DNA of 64,000 bases from assembly GCF_014873495.1 (NCBI RefSeq), contig NZ_JADBGF010000001.1, positions 2,790,001-2,854,000 of the forward strand. Direction: 5' to 3'. The translations under genes were made by a program, and so were the position numbers. Within the stretch, counting starts at the first letter, position 1. Every line of letters starts with the position of its first letter. The DNA is from Streptomyces stelliscabiei. GTDB taxonomy: Bacteria; Actinomycetota; Actinomycetes; Streptomycetales; Streptomycetaceae. Under the pieces are notes generated by a model. That model did no database searches. It saw nothing but the letters and a program-made list of their open reading frames with translations, and was not told the origin of the DNA. Shown one piece after another: positions 17,240 to 25,865 of the stretch.

Positions 17240-18823
17240 GTGAGCGAGGGGCCCGGCATCCGGGACGAGGGAGATCTGCCGGACGACCTGACCGCCGCCG
17301 AAGCGGGCATGTGGCAGGCCTTCCGCAACGGCAGCGTGTACGACCTGCGCAACGGGGACATCGCCGTGGACGACCCGCACGGCGGCCACCCCTGGGGGCC
17401 CGAGCGGAGCGTGCGGGCACGGATCGTGGCCTGGCTGCTGCTGGACGGGCCGCCCGCGCTGGCCGGGCGGGTCTCGGCGCTGAAGCTGGTCGGCGTCCAG
17501 ATCAAGGGCGTCCTGGAGCTGGCGGGCGGCCAGGTGGTGCCGTACGTGGAGATGAAGGGCTGCCGGTTCGAGAAGGAGATCCTGGTGCCGGAGGCGCGGT
17601 TCACGACCGTGCGGCTGGTGGACTGCTCGGTGCCCCGGCTGGAGGCGGCCCGGCTGCACACGGAGGGCGATCTGCATCTGCCGCGCTGCCGGTTCCACAA
17701 CGGGGTGCGGCTCGCGGACGCCCACATCGGCACCGATCTGCTGCTCAACCAGGCGGTCGTCTACCGCGACCGGCACGGCCGCTCGCTCTCCGCCGACGGG
17801 CTGACCGTCGCCCAGGACGTCCAGGCCGAGATGCTGGAGTCGCACGGCGAGCTGAGCCTGCGCGGCGCGACCGTCGGCGCCTCGCTCAGCCTGCGCGGCA
17901 GCCGTCTCGCCAACCCCTACGGCCGCCTCGCGCTGAACGCGCCCCAGCTGACCGTCGAGCGCACCCTGTACCTGACCCCGGCCGGCATCGGCAATCCGCT
18001 GCACACCAGCGGCAGCACGCCCGCGCGCGGCACCCGCGTGCAGCGGTTCGAGTGCGCGGGCGGGGTGCGGCTGGACGACGGGCGGTTCGGTGACTCGGTC
18101 GACCTGGAGCGGGCCCGCTTCACCTTCACGGATGAACAGGAGCTGTCGCTGCGCCGCGTGCAGGTGCCCGAGCTGCGGTTCCTCGGCGACCGGCCGGAGC
18201 GCGGCAAGGTCGTCCTGTCCGGGGCGCGCGTCGGCGTCCTGATCGACAGTTCGGGGAGCTGGCCCGGCCCCGGCAATCTCCACATGGGCGGCTTCCAGTA
18301 CGAGTCGCTGGTGCCGCGCGACCGGTTCCCGCTGGCCAGACGGCTGGAGTGGGTGGCTGCGGCGACCGCCGAGTACAGCCCGGAGCCGTACGAGCGGCTG
18401 GCGAGCGTACTGCGGGCCGGCGGGGACGACGAGGGCGCCCGCGAGGTGCTCCTCGCCAAGCAGCGCCACCGGCGGGAGAACCTGCCGCTGGCGGCCAAGC
18501 TCTGGGGGTACGCACAGGACTGGACCGTCGCCTACGGGTACCGGCCCGGCCGGGCGGCGGTGTGGATGGCGGTGCTGTGGGCGCTGACCTCGCTGGCGTT
18601 CTCGCAGTCGGACCATCCGCCGATGAAGAGCGGCGAGCACCCGCACTGGAGCCCTTCCCTGTTCGCGCTGGACCTGCTGCTGCCGATCGTCGACCTCGGC
18701 CAGGTCGGCTACTGGCAGCTGCGCGGGGGCTGGCAGTGGCTGGCCGCGGTGGTGATCATCCTGGGCTGGATCCTCGCGACGACGGTGGCGGCGGGCGCCA
18801 CCCGCCTCCTGAGCAGGAACTGA
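17240..18823 (+). CDS. Beta-helix-like membrane protein of unknown function
   Basis: A 527-residue protein. Residues about 60-330 are built of short repeated hydrophobic/polar units (for example LELAGGQVVPYVEMKGCRF, LHTEGDLHLPRCRFHNGVRL, LSLRGATVGASLSLRGSRL), the look of a right-handed beta-helix like pentapeptide or bactofilin folds. The C-terminus has two membrane helices (AAVWMAVLWALTSLAF and LAAVVIILGWILATTVAAG). Related proteins are sometimes labelled membrane oxidoreductases, but I see no nucleotide-binding or redox motif. The GTG at 17240 has a GAAGGGA Shine-Dalgarno eight bases upstream. Possibly a membrane-anchored scaffold. Confidence 0.7.
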   Translation: MSEGPGIRDEGDLPDDLTAAEAGMWQAFRNGSVYDLRNGDIAVDDPHGGHPWGPERSVRARIVAWLLLDGPPALAGRVSALKLVGVQIKGVLELAGGQVVPYVEMKGCRFEKEILVPEARFTTVRLVDCSVPRLEAARLHTEGDLHLPRCRFHNGVRLADAHIGTDLLLNQAVVYRDRHGRSLSADGLTVAQDVQAEMLESHGELSLRGATVGASLSLRGSRLANPYGRLALNAPQLTVERTLYLTPAGIGNPLHTSGSTPARGTRVQRFECAGGVRLDDGRFGDSVDLERARFTFTDEQELSLRRVQVPELRFLGDRPERGKVVLSGARVGVLIDSSGSWPGPGNLHMGGFQYESLVPRDRFPLARRLEWVAAATAEYSPEPYERLASVLRAGGDDEGAREVLLAKQRHRRENLPLAAKLWGYAQDWTVAYGYRPGRAAVWMAVLWALTSLAFSQSDHPPMKSGEHPHWSPSLFALDLLLPIVDLGQVGYWQLRGGWQWLAAVVIILGWILATTVAAGATRLLSRN

Positions 18824-18831
18824 CCGGTTCC

Positions 18832-18882
18832 CACCGGTTGTCAACCGTTCTCACCCGCTCTCACCCGTTGGCACCGGTTGTC
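18832..18882. repeat. Nested direct repeats between two plus-strand genes
   Basis: CACCGGTTGTC occurs at 18832-18842 and 18872-18882. Between them TCTCACCCG occurs twice with a ten-base period (18849-18857 and 18859-18867). The ten-base spacing would put both copies on one face of the helix, as in a protein-binding site. No regulator is identified. Confidence 0.45.
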
Positions 18883-19053
18883 TCCGGAGGCCCCTCGATG
18901 CCCCGGACCTTAATCTGGGCAGCACACAACCGGACTCGCCCTCCCGTCGTCTTGCCAGCAGAACCACCGGTCGCGATCTTCCCGATCGCGAAACCACGAC
19001 GGCGAGGACCCCGGCCCGCGGAAGCGGCGCCGGTTCAAGCGCAAGGGGGTGTC

Positions 19054-20064
19054 ATGGGGCCGCTGCGCGCGCTCGTGCGTACCGTCCGGATGGCACGTCA
19101 CACCTCCCGGCTCGCCGTCGGCCTGGTCGCCGACGACGAGGTACTGCTCGACGCCCCCGACGAACGGCTCGGACCCGCGCTGGTGGCGGCGGGCCGCGGT
19201 GAGTACGCGCCGGCGGCGAAGCTGCTGGCGACCACCCGGGAGGCCGCCGAGTGGGAGAACCGCGACCGGTACGCGTTACGCCTCGCCACCTTCGCCCACG
19301 CGCGCGACGCGTGGCTGCGGGCCTGGCACGCGGCCGCCCCGCACGACCCGGACGTCCTGCTGATCAGGGCCGAGCTGGCGGTGGCCCGCGGCTGGGACTC
19401 CCCCGCCCGGGTCGAACTGCTGCGCGAGGTCGGCCCGTTGGTCGCCGCGGCCGCGGAGGGCGAGCCGCGCGACCCGGTGCCCTGGCGGATCGCGCTCGAC
19501 CACGCCCGGGGCACGGGCCTCGGCCACACCGGGTTCGAGCGGCTGTGGGCGGAGGCGGTCCGTCGCTCCCCGCACCACTACGGATGTCATGTATCGGCCC
19601 TGAAGTACCTCTCGGCCGCCTGGTACGGCTCGCACCGCGAGTGCTTCGACTTCGCCGAGCGGGCCGCCGAGGACGCGCTGCCCGGCTCCCTCGTCCGGGC
19701 CCTGCCGGTCCGGGCGGCGCTGGCGTACCTCACCGAGGACGGCGGTGCCGTGATCCCGCGCGCGCGGCTGGACGAGGCGGCGGACGGCGCGATCGCTCTC
19801 TCCGCCGAGTACGCGCCGGGCGATCCCTGGCCCGCGGAGGTCCGCAACCTGCTGACCTACGTCCTGGTCCGCCTGGAACGCTGGCCGGACGCGCTGGCCC
19901 AGCTGCGCATGATCGGCCCGTACGCCACGTCCTTCCCGTGGGACCGGATGTCCGACGATCCGCTGGGCCAGTTCCTGCAGCTGCGGGACGGCGTGCGGCT
20001 CGAAGTGGCGTGCTCGATCCCGCTGCGCGCACGGCCCGAGCGGCCGGGACGGGCCGCAGGATAG
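19054..20064 (+). CDS. Helical-repeat (TPR-like) protein with a TTA codon
   Basis: About 336 residues, mostly alpha-helical with Ala/Arg/Leu-rich helices resembling tetratricopeptide units (RAELAVARGWDSPARVELL, WRIALDHARGTGLGHTGFE, YLSAAWYGSHRECFDFAERA). No catalytic motif is seen; function unknown. The ATG at 19054 has AAGGGGG upstream. An in-frame ATG at 18898 has GGAGG seven bases upstream, but the extra 52 codons use A/T-ending codons unlike the rest. Codon 75 (19276-19278) is TTA, the rare Leu codon read by the bldA tRNA, so expression may depend on bldA and thus on development. Confidence 0.7.
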   Translation: MGPLRALVRTVRMARHTSRLAVGLVADDEVLLDAPDERLGPALVAAGRGEYAPAAKLLATTREAAEWENRDRYALRLATFAHARDAWLRAWHAAAPHDPDVLLIRAELAVARGWDSPARVELLREVGPLVAAAAEGEPRDPVPWRIALDHARGTGLGHTGFERLWAEAVRRSPHHYGCHVSALKYLSAAWYGSHRECFDFAERAAEDALPGSLVRALPVRAALAYLTEDGGAVIPRARLDEAADGAIALSAEYAPGDPWPAEVRNLLTYVLVRLERWPDALAQLRMIGPYATSFPWDRMSDDPLGQFLQLRDGVRLEVACSIPLRARPERPGRAAG

Positions 20065-20120
20065 CGTCCGCCGGAGGTCACCAAACGAGTACGGACGAAC
20101 GCGCGCGCCCCGACGACCAT

Positions 20121-20126
20121 TAGGCT
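20121..20126 (+). promoter_or_regulatory. -10-like TAGGCT before the LON-domain gene
   Basis: TAGGCT ends eight bases before the GTG at 20135. No Shine-Dalgarno lies between. It resembles the sites at 10565 and 24288 and suggests a leaderless mRNA. Confidence 0.45.
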
Positions 20127-20134
20127 CTGGCCTC

Positions 20135-20875
20135 GTGACCACCGTCCGGCTGCCGCTCTTCCCCCTGAACTCGGTGTTGTACCCGGGGCTCGTGCTACCT
20201 CTGAACATCTTCGAGGAGCGCTATCGCGCCATGATGCGCGAGTTGCTGAAGACCCCCGAGGACCAACCCCGCCGCTTCGCCGTCGTCGCCATCCGCGACG
20301 GCCACGAGGTCGCGCCGAGCGCCCCCGGCATGCCGGATCCGACGGCCCAGCCCGACCGGGGCCCGACCGCGGGCTTCGGCGACGAGCCGACCAAGGCGTT
20401 CCACTCCGTGGGCTGCATCGCGGACGCGGCCACCATCCGGGAGCGCGACAACGGCACGTACGAGGTCCTCGCGACCGGGACCACCCGGGTGCGGATCCTC
20501 TCGGTGGACGCCTCGGGCCCGTTCCTCATGGCGGACCTGGAGGAGCTGCCGGAGGACGCGGGCGACGAGGCGGGCGCGCTCGCGGAGGGCGTCCTGCGGG
20601 CGTTCCGCCAGTACCAGAAGCGGCTCGCGGGCGCCCGGGAGCGCTCGCTGTCCACGGGTGCGGACCTGCCGGACGAGCCGGCCGTCGTCTCGTACCTGGT
20701 CGCCGCCGCGATGATGCTCGACACGCCCGCCAAGCAGCGGCTGCTGCAGGCTCCGGACACGGCGTCCCGGCTGCGCGACGAGCTGAAACTCCTGCGCGCC
20801 GAGTCCGCCATCATCCGTAGTCTGCCGTCGTTGCCCGCGTCGGAGCTGACGCGGAGCCCGACGAGTCTCAACTGA
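20135..20875 (+). CDS. LON substrate-binding domain protein
   Basis: A 246-residue stand-alone LON N-terminal domain. It starts VRLPLFPLNSVLYPGLVLPL followed by NIFEERYRAMMRELL, the family hallmark. There is no AAA ATPase or Ser-Lys protease domain. The second half is helical, ending with a LeuArg-rich segment (ASRLRDELKLLRAESAIIRS). Such proteins may bind unfolded substrates or partners, but the role in Streptomyces is unknown. The next gene follows after 17 bases. Confidence 0.88.
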   Translation: MTTVRLPLFPLNSVLYPGLVLPLNIFEERYRAMMRELLKTPEDQPRRFAVVAIRDGHEVAPSAPGMPDPTAQPDRGPTAGFGDEPTKAFHSVGCIADAATIRERDNGTYEVLATGTTRVRILSVDASGPFLMADLEELPEDAGDEAGALAEGVLRAFRQYQKRLAGARERSLSTGADLPDEPAVVSYLVAAAMMLDTPAKQRLLQAPDTASRLRDELKLLRAESAIIRSLPSLPASELTRSPTSLN

Positions 20876-20892
20876 CGCACACGGACAGGCCG

Positions 20893-21393
20893 ATGGCGAA
20901 GAAGTCGAAGAAGCAGCAGGCGGGCGGCACGCCCGCGACGGTGGCCCTGAGCGCGGCGGGCGTGGAGTTCACCGTGCACGCCTACGAGCACGATCCGGCG
21001 CATCCGTCCTACGGCGAGGAGGCGGCCGAGGCGATGGGTGTGTCCCCCGAGCGGGTGTTCAAGACCCTGGTGGCGGACGTCGACGGCGCGCTCGTGGTCG
21101 CGGTCGTGCCGGTGGCGGGTTCGCTGGACCTGAAGTCGCTGGCGACGGCGGTCGGCGGCAAGCGGGCGGCGATGGCGGATCCGGCTCTGGCGGAGCGCAC
21201 GACGGGGTATGTCCGGGGCGGCATCTCCCCGCTCGGCCAGCGCAAGAAGCTCCGTACGGTGCTGGACGCGTCCGCGGAGGGTCACGCCACGATCTGTGTC
21301 TCCGCGGGGCGGCGGGGGCTGGAGGTCGAGCTGTGCCCCCAGGACCTGCTGAAGCTGACGGACGCGCTTGCCGCGCCGATCGGCCGCGGGTGA
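20893..21393 (+). CDS. ybaK: YbaK-type aminoacyl-tRNA deacylase
   Basis: A 166-residue YbaK/EbsC protein. The family hydrolyses misacylated Cys-tRNA(Pro). VFKTLVADVDGALVVAVVPV carries the catalytic Lys region, and GYVRGGISPLGQRKKLRTVLD is the substrate loop with the conserved GGxSP motif. The N-terminus has a short Lys-rich tail (AKKSKKQQAGG). It is probably cotranscribed with the LON-domain gene. Downstream lies a repeat-rich gap. Confidence 0.9.
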   Translation: MAKKSKKQQAGGTPATVALSAAGVEFTVHAYEHDPAHPSYGEEAAEAMGVSPERVFKTLVADVDGALVVAVVPVAGSLDLKSLATAVGGKRAAMADPALAERTTGYVRGGISPLGQRKKLRTVLDASAEGHATICVSAGRRGLEVELCPQDLLKLTDALAAPIGRG

Positions 21394-21449
21394 CCCTCCG
21401 GGGGTGCGGGTGGGGTGCGTCGTCGGGTGCGGGTGAGCGGGGGCTGGTC

Positions 21450-21568
21450 GCGCAGTTCCCCGCGCCCCTGAAAAGCAGGGGCTGCGCCCCATTGCCTTTC
21501 GGGCCCCCAGGGCCGTCGCCTTCCAGGCCTCCGGGGCCTGGGCTTTTCAGGGGTGCGGGGAACTGCGC
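21450..21568. repeat. Large inverted pair of the dispersed repeat
   Basis: Arms at 21450-21476 and 21542-21568 are 27 bases each and complementary with one mismatch (core GCGCAGTTCCCCGC). The 65-base centre holds further GC-rich hairpins. The right arm continues with the same bases as the copy at 934-975. It lies between the convergent ybaK and membrane-protein genes and may act as a bidirectional terminator. Confidence 0.75.
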
Positions 21569-21622
21569 GAGAAGCCCCACCGGGCCCCACTCGACCACGC
21601 ACCCCGACCGCCCCGAGTTCCC

Positions 21623-22288
21623 TCACGCACCCGGCGAAGACGTACCGTACCCGTCCTCGAACGGCGGCTCCGGATCCCGCGGCCCGAACAGCGCGGTCAG
21701 GCACAGGTGCACCAGCAGCGCCGCCATCGGCCACGCCAGCAACGCCCCCTTCGCGGCCAGCTTCAGCGGCGCGGAGAACGTCACCCCCTGCCCGACCTCC
21801 TTCGCCCGCGCCGCGACATCGGTCTCGGGCCCGAGCCAGACCCCGAGCCGCCACGCCAGCACCCCCGCCAGCAGCCCGCCGACCGTGAGCGCCGCGACGA
21901 GCGGCACCCCGCCGCGCCGGCGCAGCAGGAAGACGACGAGCGCGCACAGCGCGCCGGCGCCCAGGGCCAGCAGCACGAACGTCCCGTCGACCCCGACGGC
22001 CTGTTCGCCCTCGGTGTCCTCGAAGTAGACCGCCGACCCGTCGGAGACGAGCGGCACGTGCGGCGCGAGCCACCACCACAGCAGACCGAGCACCGCACCG
22101 CCGAGCACCGCCGTGACCACGGTGACGACGGCGGCCTCGATCAGTTCGGTCCGCAGTCCGGGACCGGCCGGCTTCTGCGGCTCGTACCAGAGTTCCGCCT
22201 CGCCCCCGCCGCTGGTGGGCGGCGGACCCCAGGGGTCGTTCGGGGGCTGGTTGTGCGGCGGCGGAGGGGGAGTCAACGGTGCGGTCAC
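21623..22288 (-). CDS. Four-helix membrane protein with Pro-rich N-terminus
   Basis: A 221-residue protein. The first 45 residues are cytoplasmic and Pro-rich (PLTPPPPPHNQPPNDPWGPP). Four membrane helices follow, at about 49-72, 100-122, 126-146 and 180-200, with an extracytoplasmic segment VSDGSAVYFEDTEGEQ after the first. No catalytic motif is seen. It lies 34 bases downstream of an ABC permease gene on the same strand and may belong with that exporter. Function unknown. Confidence 0.7.
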   Translation of the reverse strand: MTAPLTPPPPPHNQPPNDPWGPPPTSGGGEAELWYEPQKPAGPGLRTELIEAAVVTVVTAVLGGAVLGLLWWWLAPHVPLVSDGSAVYFEDTEGEQAVGVDGTFVLLALGAGALCALVVFLLRRRGGVPLVAALTVGGLLAGVLAWRLGVWLGPETDVAARAKEVGQGVTFSAPLKLAAKGALLAWPMAALLVHLCLTALFGPRDPEPPFEDGYGTSSPGA

Positions 22289-22322
22289 CCTGCCATCGTG
22301 CCAGGCCCGGCCGGGCGCCGCG

Positions 22323-23183
22323 TCACCGGACGGCGGCCCGCCGGTACGCCCAGGTGGCGACGGCGAGCGAGACGACCCCGACCCCCGCGCACACGGCGAG
22401 GTCCCCGAGCACGAACGCCCAGTCCGGGTTCGGCCCGAACGTCCGCGCGAGGGCCTCGACCCCGTACGTCGAGGGCAGCAGATCCCGGGCGAACTGGATG
22501 AAGCCCGGCATCCGGCCCGCCGGCAGCACGCCGAGCAGCAGCGCGGCCGACATGCCGAGCTGCCCGAGGACGGTGGCGAGTTCCGGGCGCGGGGCGAGCA
22601 GACCCAGCGCGGCGCCCAGTCCGGCGAGCGCGGCCCCGGCGAGCGGGATCACGGCGGCGAGCACCCAGAGGTGGGTCAGCGGCAGCCCGAACAGCACACA
22701 GCCGAAGACGGCGGTCACGACGGTCCCCGGCACGGTGAAGGAGGCGTACGCCCCCGCCGCGCCCAGCACCACCGCCGCCGGCGGCACCGGCAGCGTCGCG
22801 TAGTGGTCGAGACCGCCGCTGGAGCGCAGCTGCCCGAAGTACTGGGCCAGCAGGTTCAGGGCGACGAACGCGACGACCAGGACCGCCGAACCGGCGACCA
22901 CGGCGTGCGCCTCGGCTCCGCCGTCCACCACTCCGCGCATCAGGACCATGATCCCGATCGACTGGAAGGTGGCCACGAACAGCAGGGGGATCCGCGCGAC
23001 CCGCGCCCGGGAGAGCTGCGCCCGGTACACGGCGCACAGCGAGGGCCACAGGCGCGCGCGAGGCCCCAGCTCGGCGGCTTCGCGCTCCACACGCCCCTCT
23101 GCGGCCAGGGCCTGGCCCGGCAGGATCTCGGCGGGTACGACACTCACGTCGAGCTGCTCCTCTGCGCTTCTGCTGTCGCCCAT
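22323..23183 (-). CDS. ABC-2 type transporter permease
   Basis: A 286-residue membrane protein with about six helices in an ABC-2 type layout. A cytoplasmic N-terminus (VEREAAELGPRARLWPSL) precedes the first helix, and the last helix is near WAFVLGDLAVCAGVGVVSLAVATW. The ATPase gene is immediately upstream, 70 bases away, so the pair forms an exporter. The substrate is unknown; such pairs often export small hydrophobic compounds or confer drug tolerance. Confidence 0.85.
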   Translation of the reverse strand: MGDSRSAEEQLDVSVVPAEILPGQALAAEGRVEREAAELGPRARLWPSLCAVYRAQLSRARVARIPLLFVATFQSIGIMVLMRGVVDGGAEAHAVVAGSAVLVVAFVALNLLAQYFGQLRSSGGLDHYATLPVPPAAVVLGAAGAYASFTVPGTVVTAVFGCVLFGLPLTHLWVLAAVIPLAGAALAGLGAALGLLAPRPELATVLGQLGMSAALLLGVLPAGRMPGFIQFARDLLPSTYGVEALARTFGPNPDWAFVLGDLAVCAGVGVVSLAVATWAYRRAAVR

Positions 23184-23253
23184 TGTCGTACGGCCGCGGC
23201 GGCCCGGCCGTTCACGCCCGCGCCGGCCGTTCTCCGGTTCACACCCGTGTCCC

Positions 23254-24279
23254 TCACCCCTTGACCAGTCCCTGTGCGCTGCCCGCGCTGCCGCCGAGCG
23301 CCAGGTAGACGTCCTCCAGGCTGGGCGTGGCGAGGGTGAAGTCGTCGAGCGCCACGAAGGCGGCGCCCCCGGTCACCGTGGCCACCACCGCGCGCGCCTC
23401 CTCGGGGGCGAGCCGGAGGGTCCAGCGGCGCCCGGACTCCACGGCGCGCGGGCGCAGCACGGCGACCTCGGGCACGTCCAGCGGGGCCTTCTCCCGCCAC
23501 ACCAGCTCGACGCGCACCTCGCCGGCGACCCGCTCCTTCAGTCCGGCCGGGGTGTCGCAGGCGATGACCCGCCCCTGGTCGAGGACGGCGACCCGGTCGA
23601 GGACGGTCTCCGCCTCGATGACGTTGTGGGTGACCAGCAGGACGGTGGTGCCGGACTGGGCCCGCCGCCGGTCCACGGCGGCCCACACGGCCCGCCGGGC
23701 CACCGGGTCCATGCCGCTGGTCGGCTCGTCGAGCACCAGCAGGGGCCGCTCCCCGACGAGCGCGGTGGCGAAGCAGGCGAGCCGCCGCTGCCCGCCGGAC
23801 AGCTTCTTCAGCGGGCGCGCGGCGAGCCCGGTCAGCCCCAGCTCCTCCAGCACGGCGTCCCGCTCGGCCCGCGCCCGTCGTACCTCCAGCCCGCGCAGCC
23901 GCCCCGTGGTCTCCGCGGCGAGCGCCACGGTCAGCTCGTCCAGAGCTGTCGACTCCTGCCCCAGATAGGCGAGGATCCGCGCGGCCCGCTCGGGGTGGCG
24001 CACGATGTCGTGGCCCAGGATGTCGACGGTGCCGTCGTCGGGCCGCATCAGCCCGGTCAGCTGCCGTACGAGCGTGGTCTTGCCCGCCCCGTTGGGCCCG
24101 AGCAGACCGAAGATCTCCCCGCGCCGGACCTCCAGCGCCACCGCGTCGTTCGCCCGCACCTCGGGCGTGCCCGGCGTGCCCCGCCGCCCCCGGGTCGCCG
24201 GATACGTCTTGGTGAGCCCCCGCACAGCGCACACGACATCCCCGCCATGCCGGACCGCCTGTGCCGTACGCGTACTCAC
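23254..24279 (-). CDS. ABC transporter ATP-binding protein
   Basis: A 341-residue ATPase. Walker A is LLGPNGAGKTTLVRQLTG, the signature is KKLSGGQRRLACF, Walker B is LLVLDEPTSGMDPV, and the switch His is in LLVTHNVIEAE. A C-terminal domain of about 100 residues follows, typical of DrrA-like exporters. The GTG at 24279 is chosen; a much longer frame runs into the next gene antisense and is spurious. A -10-like TAGGCT eight bases before the GTG suggests a leaderless message. It drives the permease encoded downstream. Confidence 0.92.
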   Translation of the reverse strand: MSTRTAQAVRHGGDVVCAVRGLTKTYPATRGRRGTPGTPEVRANDAVALEVRRGEIFGLLGPNGAGKTTLVRQLTGLMRPDDGTVDILGHDIVRHPERAARILAYLGQESTALDELTVALAAETTGRLRGLEVRRARAERDAVLEELGLTGLAARPLKKLSGGQRRLACFATALVGERPLLVLDEPTSGMDPVARRAVWAAVDRRRAQSGTTVLLVTHNVIEAETVLDRVAVLDQGRVIACDTPAGLKERVAGEVRVELVWREKAPLDVPEVAVLRPRAVESGRRWTLRLAPEEARAVVATVTGGAAFVALDDFTLATPSLEDVYLALGGSAGSAQGLVKG

Positions 24280-24287
24280 GAGGGACG

Positions 24288-24293
24288 AGCCTA
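24288..24293 (-). promoter_or_regulatory. -10-like TAGGCT before the ABC ATPase gene
   Basis: On the minus strand TAGGCT lies eight bases upstream of the GTG at 24279, with no Shine-Dalgarno between. The spacing matches a leaderless start. Confidence 0.45.
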
Positions 24294-24389
24294 CGGGGTC
24301 CGGGGCGCCCTTTTCCCTCCGGGTCGCCCGAGCCGCGCTCCCCGGCCCCCCGGCGCCCGGCCGCTGACGCCGGCGCACGCGACCCCGGG

Positions 24390-25610
24390 TCAGGAGGTGC
24401 TCGCGCCACCGCCGGAGGTGGTCCGCACATCGATCTCCCGCCAGAAGCCGGCCCGGATCGCGTACCGGTCGTGCTCGTCGATCTGGTCGTCCTTGTGGGC
24501 CAGCAGTCCGAACCGGGCCGCGTACCGCAGCAGCTCCCCGTCGACGCGGTGCGGCACCCGCGGATACATCCCCGACAGCTTCTGCAGATGCGTCTGGTCG
24601 GGCAGCCGGGCCATCCACCGCCGGGCGAACACCTGTCCGACCTCGAAGGGATCGCCGCCGACCGTGGTGATGTCCTCCTCCCGGTCGGCCCACCGCTGCT
24701 CCGCGCTCGTCAGCTGCGCCAGCGTCGGCATGGCCGCCGCCTCGGGCGGCTCCGCCGCGCCGCCGGGCCGGTCCACCCAGCCCTTGTCGGAGGACCACCG
24801 CAGGGTGGCCGTCGCCGGGTGCTGCGCGGGGTGCGCCCCCGGTGCCCGCATGGCGGCCAGGTCCTTCGGTGTCGGTACGCCCTTGTGCGTGGCCGTCCGT
24901 TCCTCGGTCCCGTTGCGCACGGCACCGGCCGCCGAGGTGTGTTCGGGCTCTCCCGTCGGCCGTTCGGTGGCGGCCGCGAGGGCGGACTCGGGCAGCGGCG
25001 CCGACAGGATCGCGGCGATCTCCGGGCGCGGCACCGGCTGCGGCGCGCAGACCCCGCCGAGGTCCTTGGCCCGTACGGCCTTGGTGATCCACATCCGGTC
25101 GAGGACCCGCCGCTCGTCGGCCTCGGCGACCAGGTCCTCGGACTGGTTGTAGTCGCCGTCGGCGGCCTGCACGGCCCACAGATGCACGGCGACACCGTGC
25201 TCCTTGGCGGCCATCATGCCCGGCAGCAGATCCCCGTCGCCGGTCACGAGGACCACGTCGGAGCAGGCGCGGTTGCGGGCCAGCTCGGTCAGTTCGGCGT
25301 GCATGGCGGCGTCCACGCCCTTCTGCGCCCACCGCCCGTCGCTGCGGGTCAGCGCGCCGAGCCGCACGGTCACCCGGGGCATCACGCGCAGCCTGCGGTG
25401 CTCGGGCTGCGGGACGCGGTCGGGGGCGCCGTCGAACCAGTAGATGCGCAGCAACGGCCGCTCGGTGTCGGCCTCGGCGCGCTCGCGCAGCCCCTGGATG
25501 AGGGCGGCGTGATCGACGGTGATGCGGGAGCGGGAGGGTTCCCCGGCGAGGAGGCTGGCGGCCGCGCCGAGCAGATACCCGGCGTCCACCAGGACGATGC
25601 AGCGGTCCAC
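24390..25610 (-). CDS. NYN-domain (PIN-like) putative RNase
   Basis: A 406-residue protein. The N-terminal NYN domain (about 1-170) has the acidic residues of PIN-like nucleases: CIVLVDAGYLLG, KGVDAAMHAEL and LVTGDGDLLPGM. A long middle linker (about 190-300) is Pro/Ala/Thr-rich. The C-terminal 80 residues (RWMARLPDQTHLQKLSGMYP onward) form a conserved helical domain. It probably binds or cuts RNA; the target is unknown. GTG 25610 is chosen because it lies nine bases after a GGAAAGAGG Shine-Dalgarno; a GTG at 25619 abuts it. Confidence 0.82.
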   Translation of the reverse strand: MDRCIVLVDAGYLLGAAASLLAGEPSRSRITVDHAALIQGLRERAEADTERPLLRIYWFDGAPDRVPQPEHRRLRVMPRVTVRLGALTRSDGRWAQKGVDAAMHAELTELARNRACSDVVLVTGDGDLLPGMMAAKEHGVAVHLWAVQAADGDYNQSEDLVAEADERRVLDRMWITKAVRAKDLGGVCAPQPVPRPEIAAILSAPLPESALAAATERPTGEPEHTSAAGAVRNGTEERTATHKGVPTPKDLAAMRAPGAHPAQHPATATLRWSSDKGWVDRPGGAAEPPEAAAMPTLAQLTSAEQRWADREEDITTVGGDPFEVGQVFARRWMARLPDQTHLQKLSGMYPRVPHRVDGELLRYAARFGLLAHKDDQIDEHDRYAIRAGFWREIDVRTTSGGGASTS

Positions 25611-25865
25611 GCGATCCACCCTCTTTCCGGGAGGTTTGCTTCGGGCTTCCTTCGAGTCTGCCCGACCACGCGGAGGTTAACGGCCGGAACTCGATCTTCG
25701 GCGTGGCGTCTTCACGTGTGCCACGCCGTGCGCCCTTCCGCGACACGGCACGTCGGCCGACAACTCTCGTCACGGACGGTGATTTTCCGAAATGCGCGCC
25801 TTGTCATGCTATGTGAATCTGGTCGCGGCCCTGGCCCCTAGACCCCCTTCAGGAGGCAGATCACC

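Noticed and set aside
23254-25773. Fusion of the ABC ATPase with a 500-residue N-terminal part
   Set aside because: The extension is antisense to the NYN gene; the GTG at 24279 gives the normal ATPase length.
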